Positions 7,241 through 13,352 of a DNA stretch of 16,346 nucleotides are shown here, one piece after another. Under the pieces are notes generated by a model, which was not told where the DNA came from, did no database searches, and saw only the letters and a program-made list of their open reading frames with translations. Within the stretch, counting starts at the first letter, position 1. Each line of letters starts with the position of its first letter. The stretch covers positions 1 through 16,346 of the forward strand of contig CAZVKN010000051.1 in assembly GCA_964627035.1 (NCBI GenBank). The letters are read 5' to 3'. A program made the position numbers and the translations under genes. This stretch comes from CAZVKN01 sp964627035 (GTDB lineage: Bacteria; Electryoneota; AABM5-125-24; Hatepunaeales; Hatepunaeaceae).

Positions 7241-7323
7241 GGAATAAAATTTAACAAATTGCAAATTGCAGAATAATAGGCAGAATTGATTGCCTGTCAA
7301 GGCAGAGACATAAGGGTAAGCAA

Positions 7324-7351
7324 ACAGGCGCCGGAATATCCCGGCACCTGT
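7324..7351 (-). terminator. Probable rho-independent terminator of the ferritin gene
   Basis: Thirty nt past the ferritin stop, the minus strand forms an 11-bp GC-rich stem (ACAGGTGCCGG with CCGGCGCCTGT, one U-G pair) with a 6-nt loop. It is followed by TTTGCTT. The T-tract is short but correctly placed, so efficiency is uncertain. Confidence 0.5.
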
Positions 7352-7381
7352 CAATGATGAGTTTTTATCAGATCTGTCCGA

Positions 7382-7891
7382 TTATTCGGTTGTCGGCAGA
7401 ACAAGCACGCGCTGCATCAATTCTGCATCCATCATAAACAGCCCGGTGCCGTTTCCTTCGACCAGTTTTAGCTTCTGCACAATCTGGTCAACCGATGCCT
7501 CCTCCTCAACCTGCTCATTTACAAACCACTGCAGGAAATTGTATGTTGCGTTGTCGTTTTCTTCAAGCGCAAGTGCCACAATGTTGTTAATTCGCTCGCT
7601 GACTTTTTGCTCATGTGTAAATGCAGCCTCAAAAGCATCAACCGGAGACTTCCATTCAAACTGTGGCTTGTCAATGGCTTCCAGTCTCACCCGTGCGCGG
7701 CGGTCGTTGACATAGTCTGACAGTTTCTTTACATGAAACAGCTCTTCCTGTACTTGTATCTCCATCCAATTTGCAGCACCGTCCAAACTGATGGACTTGA
7801 AGTATGCCTGCATTGCGAGGTACAGATAGGACGAGAATATTTCAAAATTGATCTGATCGTTCAGTGCCTGTTCTATTTTTTGCTTCAACAT
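7382..7891 (-). CDS. ftnA: Ferritin (non-heme, FtnA type)
   Basis: A 169-residue four-helix-bundle iron store. All the ferroxidase-centre residues known from E. coli FtnA fall at the same numbers here: E17, E50, H53, E94, Q127 and E130. Y24 is also kept, and the EELFHVKKLSDYVNDR stretch is typical. It oxidises Fe(II) with oxygen or peroxide and stores ferric mineral inside a 24-mer in the cytoplasm. An AGGAAAA sequence precedes the ATG. The gene has its own promoter candidate and terminator, so it is probably monocistronic. Next to an iron-sulfur-rich nap operon it may buffer iron or limit oxidative damage, but that link is inference. Confidence 0.95.
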   Translation of the reverse strand: MLKQKIEQALNDQINFEIFSSYLYLAMQAYFKSISLDGAANWMEIQVQEELFHVKKLSDYVNDRRARVRLEAIDKPQFEWKSPVDAFEAAFTHEQKVSERINNIVALALEENDNATYNFLQWFVNEQVEEEASVDQIVQKLKLVEGNGTGLFMMDAELMQRVLVLPTTE

Positions 7892-7928
7892 TTGATTTTC
7901 CTATTGGTTAAATGTGCAATTTGGGCTT

Positions 7929-7957
7929 AATATAATGGATTAAGCTATCCGTTTCAA
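7929..7957 (-). promoter_or_regulatory. Candidate promoter of the ferritin gene
   Basis: On the minus strand, TTGAAA (7952-7957) and TATATT (7929-7934) lie 17 nt apart. The start would be near 7922, giving a leader of about 30 nt. The -35 overlaps the stop codon of the upstream membrane-protein gene. Within the spacer is a 16-nt stretch, GATAGCTTAATCCATT, that also occurs with two changes just downstream of the nap promoter candidate (7024-7039). Confidence 0.45.
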
Positions 7958-9267
7958 GTAGTAACCTCTTTCTCGGCAGTAGCCACGTTTTCCTCAACAG
8001 ATATTTGCCCCTTGATAGGTCTCATCTTGCGGTATTTGATATATGCTCTGAAACAGACCAATCCAACCGCTCCGACGGGAATAGCGAGAAGCATCCCTAT
8101 TATCCCGAATAGCGTAGCAAACAACAATACCAGAAAGATGACCGCAATCGGGTGCAGACCGACCCTATCACCGACCAGTCTCGGAGTGATGACGTTGGAC
8201 TCCAATATCTGCGCCGAGAGGAACACTATGAGTGCCTTAATGGTAGTTGGGACAGCATCCGGTTGAAACGATGATACTATGATGGTCAAAAGCAGCGCTG
8301 TTGATGCTCCGATATACGGAAGCAGGTTCAAGCAACCCGCGGTTATCCCGATCAGCAAGGCATAAGGCACTCCGGCAATCAACCATAGACCAAAACCGAT
8401 CCAAGTTGAAAGAAACAGGATAACCAGCACTTGCCCGCGAAGGTAACCTCCAAGTACTCTGTTAATGCCAACATAAAAATCTTGTGCTAAGCCCTTGAAG
8501 TTCTCAGGAACTACGGCAAAAAGTTTCTTTCGTCCATTCTCCATCTCGTTGAGATAATAAATCGTGAGGATAGGTATCAATATGATGTTAAACAGACTGG
8601 AAATGAGCGTGACAATTCCCCCCAGTGCCTTGCCACTCCATTGACCGAACGAGTTGAACATGTCCTCTGTCTTGTCCGCCAATCCCATCTGCATTCTTTC
8701 GATCAGGTCTTCTGCCGGAATATCAACCCTTTGCGACAACCACGGCAGAAAACTAAGTTTTGTCCAGCCCACAACCTGTTTCAGCCAATGTGGTACGTTA
8801 GCAGTGAGGTCAGCCACTTCCTGAACAAGCCTCGGAACGATCAGCAGTCCAATACCAACCATTGCACCGAGGATTACAGCAATAATCAGCAGTATTACCA
8901 GCGGTTTGGGCCACTTCTTTTCTACGAGCCATTCGACCCCGGGATTAAGGGCATAGGCAACTATAAATGCGATGATGAACGGCAGCAGCAGTGAATGAAA
9001 CCGCTGCCAGACAGTAAACAGGATAACCAGTCCGACAATCACCAGAAGAGGACGCAGCTCTACGAGATTTCGGAATGGATAAACCAGCACAAAGATCGCA
9101 GAAGCCAACAAAAGCGGGCTAAGCTCATCCTGTACCGCATACAACAGGAATATGGTCAGGATCAGCACAATACCGGTCAGCAACCAATACGTATGTGACC
9201 TTTCCATTTTTGATAGGATGGGTCGCTTCCTTCGATCAAATTGAGGCAGACCGCCTTTACTATCCAT
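7954..9267 (-). CDS. AI-2E family (PerM/YhhT-like) integral membrane protein
   Basis: A 437-residue polytopic membrane protein. Hydrophobic segments are visible near residues 28-48, 50-66, 70-87, 92-109 and 122-146, then near 217-240, 270-300, 305-325, 335-352 and 370-405. The long amphipathic loop between the two groups (about 147-215), the LPYIGA motif and the LxxxxLVGDRVGLHP region are characteristic of the AI-2E/UPF0118 family. Members have been linked to autoinducer-2 export or to Na+(Li+)/H+ exchange, and the substrate here cannot be told. Its ATG comes 3 nt after the rtcB stop and its SD (AAGGGG) lies inside the end of rtcB, so the two are almost certainly co-transcribed. The N-terminal 25 residues are basic and cytosolic. 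Confidence 0.88.
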   Translation of the reverse strand: MDSKGGLPQFDRRKRPILSKMERSHTYWLLTGIVLILTIFLLYAVQDELSPLLLASAIFVLVYPFRNLVELRPLLVIVGLVILFTVWQRFHSLLLPFIIAFIVAYALNPGVEWLVEKKWPKPLVILLIIAVILGAMVGIGLLIVPRLVQEVADLTANVPHWLKQVVGWTKLSFLPWLSQRVDIPAEDLIERMQMGLADKTEDMFNSFGQWSGKALGGIVTLISSLFNIILIPILTIYYLNEMENGRKKLFAVVPENFKGLAQDFYVGINRVLGGYLRGQVLVILFLSTWIGFGLWLIAGVPYALLIGITAGCLNLLPYIGASTALLLTIIVSSFQPDAVPTTIKALIVFLSAQILESNVITPRLVGDRVGLHPIAVIFLVLLFATLFGIIGMLLAIPVGAVGLVCFRAYIKYRKMRPIKGQISVEENVATAEKEVTT

Positions 9268-9270
9268 AAA

Positions 9271-10725
9271 TTACCCCTTCACTGTTCCAAGCGGTTTCAT
9301 CCGTGCTACTTTGCGGGAGATTCCGGCTCCCTGCACGGCGTCAACCACTTGATGAATATTCTTATATGCTTCCGGAACTTCTTCATGCAGTGTAAACTTT
9401 CCTTTCGACCGGATGGCAACGCCGAGTTTTGCCATCCGCTGTTTGATGTCCTCACCCTTGGTAGCTCTGATCGCCGCCTTGCGCGACATCATACGCCCGG
9501 CTCCGTGACAACTGCTGCCGAATGTAGTCGTTTCGGCTTTCCCAGTTCCAACAAGCACAAACGACGCCCGCCCCATGTCACCAGGAATTATAACAGGCTG
9601 TCCATATTTGCGATAATTATTCGGAATTGACGGATGCCCCGGACCGAATGCTCTTGTGGCACCTTTGCGATGCACACACAGTTTCTTCTGTTTTCCATCA
9701 ACCTCAAAGGATTCTATCTTGGCGATGTTATGAGCAACATCCCAAACCATTTTCATTCCGAGCTTCTCCCATGACTTCCCAAAGTGTGATGACAGTGCCT
9801 CTCGTACCAAACTGGTCATCGCCAACCTGTTTGCCCAGGCAAAGTTTGCCCCGCACTTCATTGCTGACAGGTAGTTCTGTCCCTCTTTCGATTGAATCGG
9901 AGCACATGCGAGTTGACGATCCGGCAGGTCAAGCTCATATTTACGCACAGCCTGCTGCATGATTTTTAGCTGATCCTGACAGATTTGATGTCCCATCCCC
10001 CTCGAACCGCTATGTATCATCACCACCATCTGACCTTTGAACAGCCCGAAAGCTGCTGCCACCTGTTCATCATAAATATCTGTGACTTCCTGTATCTCAA
10101 GAAAATGGTTGCCTGATCCGAGTGTACCGAGCTGTCGCTGTGCACGTTCACGTGCTCGAGGTGAAACCTGTGACGGATCGCCACCTGTCATGCAGCCGTT
10201 CTCTTCCATGTGCACCAAATCATCTTCTTCCGCCAAACTGTTGTCAACAAGCCATTGTGCACCTTCGGTCAGGACATTGATGAGGTCTTTGTCCGATAGT
10301 CTTATACTGCCATGCGATCCGACTCCGCATGGAACAGTGTTGTACAGTGCATCCACCATCTTTGGAATCTGTTTGCGGACATCCTTTGCGGTCAAGTCGC
10401 TGCGGAGCAGACTGACTCCACAGTTAATGTCGTAGCCGACTCCTCCGGGCGATACCACGCCTTCATCAAGGTCAAATGCTGCCACACCACCTATCGGAAA
10501 GCCGTATCCCCAATGGATATCAGGCATTGCCATTGATGCGCCGACAATCCCCGGCAGTGTAGCGACATTGGCGACCTGTTTGAGAGCATTGTCTGAGACG
10601 ATATGAGACAGCATCTTTTCGGAAGCGATGATCTCTCCGGGCACACGCATACCTTCAACGCTGCCGAGCGGGAGCTGCCAGCGAAAAGTGTCAATCTGCC
10701 TGAGTGTCAGATTAGGCTTTCCCAT
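9271..10725 (-). CDS. rtcB: RtcB, 3'-phosphate RNA-splicing ligase
   Basis: A 484-residue GTP- and Mn-dependent RNA ligase that joins 2',3'-cyclic phosphate or 3'-phosphate ends to 5'-OH ends in tRNA or damaged RNA. The metal ligands are D99 and C102 (GYDINCG), H207 (SGNHFLE), H238 (IHSGSRGMG) and H332 (WDVAHNIA). The guanylylated histidine is H407 (SSCHGAGR). These are offset by only three or four residues from the Pyrococcus numbering. The length is normal. An AGAGG sequence precedes the ATG. No archease, rtcA or rtcR is nearby, so it is not in the classical stress-induced rtcBA operon. Confidence 0.97.
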   Translation of the reverse strand: MGKPNLTLRQIDTFRWQLPLGSVEGMRVPGEIIASEKMLSHIVSDNALKQVANVATLPGIVGASMAMPDIHWGYGFPIGGVAAFDLDEGVVSPGGVGYDINCGVSLLRSDLTAKDVRKQIPKMVDALYNTVPCGVGSHGSIRLSDKDLINVLTEGAQWLVDNSLAEEDDLVHMEENGCMTGGDPSQVSPRARERAQRQLGTLGSGNHFLEIQEVTDIYDEQVAAAFGLFKGQMVVMIHSGSRGMGHQICQDQLKIMQQAVRKYELDLPDRQLACAPIQSKEGQNYLSAMKCGANFAWANRLAMTSLVREALSSHFGKSWEKLGMKMVWDVAHNIAKIESFEVDGKQKKLCVHRKGATRAFGPGHPSIPNNYRKYGQPVIIPGDMGRASFVLVGTGKAETTTFGSSCHGAGRMMSRKAAIRATKGEDIKQRMAKLGVAIRSKGKFTLHEEVPEAYKNIHQVVDAVQGAGISRKVARMKPLGTVKG

Positions 10726-10740
10726 ATACTGCCTCTTAGC

Positions 10741-10768
10741 GGTGGGGCGTGATAAATCACGCCCTACC
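10741..10768. repeat. Hairpin between rtcB and the CNB gene
   Basis: Arms of 13 bp (10741-10753 and 10756-10768), with GGGCGTGAT facing ATCACGCCC, around a 2-nt centre and one G-T pair. It lies 20 nt past the stop of the upstream CNB gene. It could slow or process transcripts, but no T-run follows on the minus strand, so it is listed as a palindromic repeat rather than a terminator. Confidence 0.5.
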
Positions 10769-10787
10769 TGAAACTTATCAAATAATA

Positions 10788-11252
10788 CTACCAGATCATC
10801 AGATTACGCCATAGCATGTTTGTGCTGCGGGTACGACCTGCGATAATACCGGCGACATTGCGCATGAACAGGAAACCTATGCTTGGGTTGTTTTCGAGGT
10901 ATTGGATCAGATCCTCGTAATCCAGACGATAGAGAACCACATTATCTTCAGCATTGACAGAGGCTGATCGTGGTGAGCCGTCAACGAGTGACATTTCACC
11001 GAACAGCTCTCCCTGCCGCAGCGTAAATATGATCTCCTTACGTTCTTCATCTGCAGGAGTAATGTTCAGCGCAATAGATACGCGACCTTTACGGATAAGA
11101 TAGAGATCGCGGGAGCTGTCATCTTCTCTCAGGATGACAGAGCCTTGGGGATAGTTATGCCGACTGCTCACTGATGCTAAACTCCTGACATCCTCGTCGG
11201 GAATGTCCCTCATTAGACCTGTTTCATGGAGCAACCTAATTACATCATTCAT
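10788..11252 (-). CDS. Stand-alone cyclic nucleotide-binding domain protein
   Basis: A 154-residue protein consisting of one CNB (CAP-like) domain at about 10-135. It has the beta-roll (GSVILREDDSSRDLYLIRKGRVSI) and a phosphate-binding cassette, GELFGEMSLVDGSPRSASV, with both the acidic residue and the arginine that contact the nucleotide phosphate-ribose in CAP. A short helical tail follows. There is no helix-turn-helix, kinase or channel domain, so it cannot be a CRP/FNR-type transcription factor on its own. It probably senses a cyclic nucleotide and acts on a partner protein. GGAG lies upstream of the ATG. It is on the same strand as rtcB, 62 nt away across a hairpin, and may belong to the same transcript. 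Confidence 0.85.
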   Translation of the reverse strand: MNDVIRLLHETGLMRDIPDEDVRSLASVSSRHNYPQGSVILREDDSSRDLYLIRKGRVSIALNITPADEERKEIIFTLRQGELFGEMSLVDGSPRSASVNAEDNVVLYRLDYEDLIQYLENNPSIGFLFMRNVAGIIAGRTRSTNMLWRNLMIW

Positions 11253-11300
11253 ATATTGTTCTCCAAATTTAGCCTACTTTCTTGTGTGCCCAACTTTAGT

Positions 11301-11463
11301 TGTCATTCTGGTAAAACAGCCTGTCCGAGAACAGTAAATTCCCGCTGTCAGGTCGCCGTACCTGACAGCCACACTATTGATATTACGTAAGTTATGCTGT
11401 CAACCACGGCGGATTGACAGCGGCTTTTCCTATTATCGGACAGACTCTTTCGCAAGAATGACA
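11301..11463. repeat. 163-bp composite inverted-repeat element with two internal palindromes
   Basis: The ends are inverted copies. From the left: TGTCATTCT, AAA-AG, CTGTCCGA and CCGCTGTCA; the right end read on the minus strand has the same blocks in the same order and spacing (about 50 nt). Inside are two palindromic lobes, 11344-11369 (identical in reverse complement to 3974-3999) and 11396-11421 (related to 7216-7240), separated by an AT-rich 26 nt. The right end abuts the stop codon of the PLP-enzyme gene (11466-11468). The design is MITE-like: terminal inverted repeats, no coding capacity and copies elsewhere in the window. It fills the 213-bp gap except for the leader of the CNB gene. 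Confidence 0.78.
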
Positions 11464-11465
11464 TA

Positions 11466-12650
11466 TCACACTCCTTTCAGCGCATTCCCAAGATCATTAC
11501 AAATGTCACGCGGATCTTCGATCCCAACCGATAATCGCAGCATATTTTCCGCTATTCCGGCTTCTTTTAACTGTTCAGGAGTATAGCTTGAACTGACAGT
11601 GCTTGCCGGATGGCAGACCAAGCTGTCACAATCACCGAGGCTGACTGCATTGGTAAAAAGTTCGACTCTGTCGGTAACCTCTTTCGCTTTCTGACGATTG
11701 CCTTTGATCTCAAACGCAATCATACCGCCAAAGTCACTCATCTGCTCACATGCCAGTTTATACCCCGGATGTATCCGCAAACCGGGATAGTTTACAACGT
11801 CAACTTTTGGGTGAAAACTAAGGTACTGTGCAACCTGCATCGCATTTTCGCAATGCTTCTTCATGCGGATGGCAAGAGTCTTCAAACCTCTCAGAAGAAG
11901 CCAGGCACTGAACGGGCTAATACAGGGTCCGACATGGTTCAGCGTCTCTTTTCTGATACGTGTGAGAAGTTCACTTGTGCCGACAACAATTCCTGCAACG
12001 GTATCGCCGTGACCCCCGATATACTTAGTGGCACTGTGAACAATCACGTCAACTCCAAACTCAAGTGGACGCTGCAGAGCCGGAGTGGCAAAAGTGTTGT
12101 CAACCGCCAGCAGAATATTGTGTTTTTTGGCAATGCGGACGCATCCGGCAATGTCAACAATGTCAAGGTTCGGATTGGCTGGGGTCTCTATAAATAACAA
12201 TTTGGTGCGGTCATCAACGGCGGCTTCGAGAGCTTCCAGATCAATAGCTGAAACCTCGCGACATTCAATGTTCATTCGTGGCATGAATCCGATATTCATG
12301 GCGTGTGTCCCGCCGTAAATTGTGTTGGCGGAAACGTAATTATCACCTGATTTGCATATAGTTAAAATTAGCGATGTCGTTGCAGCCATCCCGGAGGAGA
12401 ATGCCAGCGCCGCTTCACCTCCCTCAAGAAATGCCATCTCCCGTTCAAGTGCCGTCTCAGTCGGGTTGCCCAATCGGGAGTATATGTATCCTTCCTCAGT
12501 ACCTTTGAACAGACCCTCTCCATGATCGCTGTCACGGAAGGCAAACGTTGAGCTTTGATAGATAGGAGGTGCAACAGCCCCGGTATAAGGATCGTGTCCT
12601 TCTGAACCGTGAACTGCGAGTGTGTCAAACTTCCACTCTTTTTTTACCAT
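11466..12650 (-). CDS. Trans-sulfuration-family PLP enzyme, methionine gamma-lyase-like
   Basis: A 394-residue fold-type I PLP enzyme of the Cys/Met metabolism family (cystathionine gamma-synthase/lyase, methionine gamma-lyase, O-acetylhomoserine sulfhydrylase). The Schiff-base lysine is K209 (HSATKYIGGHGD). PLP contacts are visible as Y57/R59 (YSRLGNP, from the neighbouring subunit), SSGMAA at 85-90, Y112 and D184 (AVDNTF). The numbering runs two behind Pseudomonas methionine gamma-lyase. By that alignment, the residues that mark true methionine lyases (Cys116, Lys240, Asp241) are Gly114, Asn238 and His239 here. Substrate choice is therefore open: L-methionine, cystathionine or homocysteine cleavage to 2-oxobutyrate all fit. 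An AAGGA sequence precedes the ATG. Confidence 0.85.
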   Translation of the reverse strand: MVKKEWKFDTLAVHGSEGHDPYTGAVAPPIYQSSTFAFRDSDHGEGLFKGTEEGYIYSRLGNPTETALEREMAFLEGGEAALAFSSGMAATTSLILTICKSGDNYVSANTIYGGTHAMNIGFMPRMNIECREVSAIDLEALEAAVDDRTKLLFIETPANPNLDIVDIAGCVRIAKKHNILLAVDNTFATPALQRPLEFGVDVIVHSATKYIGGHGDTVAGIVVGTSELLTRIRKETLNHVGPCISPFSAWLLLRGLKTLAIRMKKHCENAMQVAQYLSFHPKVDVVNYPGLRIHPGYKLACEQMSDFGGMIAFEIKGNRQKAKEVTDRVELFTNAVSLGDCDSLVCHPASTVSSSYTPEQLKEAGIAENMLRLSVGIEDPRDICNDLGNALKGV

Positions 12651-12682
12651 TTAATTGTCCTTTTATGTGCAATTCTATTTTG

Positions 12683-12788
12683 GAGTATTCACAAAAAGTG
12701 ATATTGTAGTCGCGGTTGTCTCTCCCACGACGTCGGACTTGTGACAAGTCCGACTACAGAACAACAATATCGCTCAAAGATAACACTC
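12683..12788 (-). repeat. 106-bp MITE-like element, copy B
   Basis: The ends are imperfect inverted repeats (GAGTATTCAC left, GATAACACTC right). The 54-bp core 12705-12758 runs from TGTAGTCG to CGACTACA and holds two hairpins; the right one is perfect (GTCGGACTTG, TGA loop, CAAGTCCGAC). In reverse complement it aligns over its full length with 14973-15077. It occupies most of the 173-bp gap between the PLP enzyme and epimerase genes, where I see nothing else. Confidence 0.8.
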
Positions 12789-12823
12789 TCTTCAAATTTA
12801 CTTCTATTTCAATAACCTGATGT

Positions 12824-13249
12824 CTATTTACTTAATTTCTGTACCAGCTCGATCAGAACGCCTCCTGTTGTGCGGGGGTCGAGAAACAGTATCAAATTCC
12901 CCTCAGCCCCAATCTTCGGTTCTGATGACAGTCCTTTTATTCCTTTGGCTTCACACTGCTGAAGTGTGTCCTTAATGTCATCCACATCAAATGCCAGATG
13001 ATGCAGCCCTTCACCTCGTTTTGATATAAACTTTCCGACCGGAGAATTGTCACTTAGAGGTTGAACCAGCTCAATTCGCGTATCACCCGCTGTCAACAGT
13101 TGCAACTCGACACCCTGTTCCTCAATAACCTCTCTTTCGCCAACTCTCAAGCCCAATAGCCGGTATATCTGAACAGAAGCATCAAGATCTCGAACCGCTA
13201 CTGCGATGTGATTGAGTTTGCCTTCGAACGGTACACTATCTGTTTCCAT
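12824..13249 (-). CDS. mce: Methylmalonyl-CoA epimerase
   Basis: A 141-residue protein of the vicinal-oxygen-chelate (glyoxalase/bleomycin) fold with two beta-alpha-beta-beta-beta modules. The metal ligands and catalytic acids expected of the family are visible: H14 (KLNHIAVAV), E60 (TRIELVQP), H83 or H84 (GLHHLAFDV) and E134 (VLIELVQK). SPVGKFISKRGEGLHHLAF and PRTTGGVLIELVQ are typical of methylmalonyl-CoA epimerases. It interconverts the (S) and (R) forms of methylmalonyl-CoA between propionyl-CoA carboxylation and the B12 mutase. No mutase or carboxylase is in the window. There is no clear SD, and the promoter candidate would give a leaderless message. Confidence 0.93.
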   Translation of the reverse strand: METDSVPFEGKLNHIAVAVRDLDASVQIYRLLGLRVGEREVIEEQGVELQLLTAGDTRIELVQPLSDNSPVGKFISKRGEGLHHLAFDVDDIKDTLQQCEAKGIKGLSSEPKIGAEGNLILFLDPRTTGGVLIELVQKLSK

Positions 13250-13255
13250 CCATTC

Positions 13256-13284
13256 AATATAAAACAGGAATTGAACTGTTGCAA
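13256..13284 (-). promoter_or_regulatory. Candidate promoter of the epimerase gene (leaderless)
   Basis: On the minus strand, TTGCAA (13279-13284) and TATATT (13256-13261) are 17 nt apart. Transcription would start at about 13249, the A of the ATG itself. This agrees with the missing SD. The evidence is consensus matching only. Confidence 0.35.
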
Positions 13285-13295
13285 CCGATCAAGAC

Positions 13296-13324
13296 TTGCG
13301 AGGATTTATCGTCGAACGTATTTT
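13296..13324 (+). promoter_or_regulatory. Candidate promoter of the tryptophanase gene
   Basis: TTGCGA (13296-13301) and TATTTT (13319-13324) lie 17 nt apart, with a start near 13331. It faces away from the epimerase promoter; the two -35 boxes are only 11 nt apart, so one regulator could act on both. No tnaC-like leader peptide is present. Confidence 0.3.
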
Positions 13325-13352
13325 AGTGGAGTTTTTAATCTAAGTGAGAATA

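Noticed and set aside
7374..7384. TCTGTCCGAT at the ferritin stop as another repeat end
   Set aside because: Only about 10 bp match the CTGTCCGA block, with no inverted partner or palindrome nearby on the expected side; chance is adequate.
10741..10768. Rho-independent terminator after the CNB gene
   Set aside because: The stem is good, but no T-run follows on the minus strand; kept only as a hairpin.
13250..13343. tnaC-type regulatory leader upstream of tryptophanase
   Set aside because: No short frame with a Trp codon and a terminal Pro fits in the space before the start codon.
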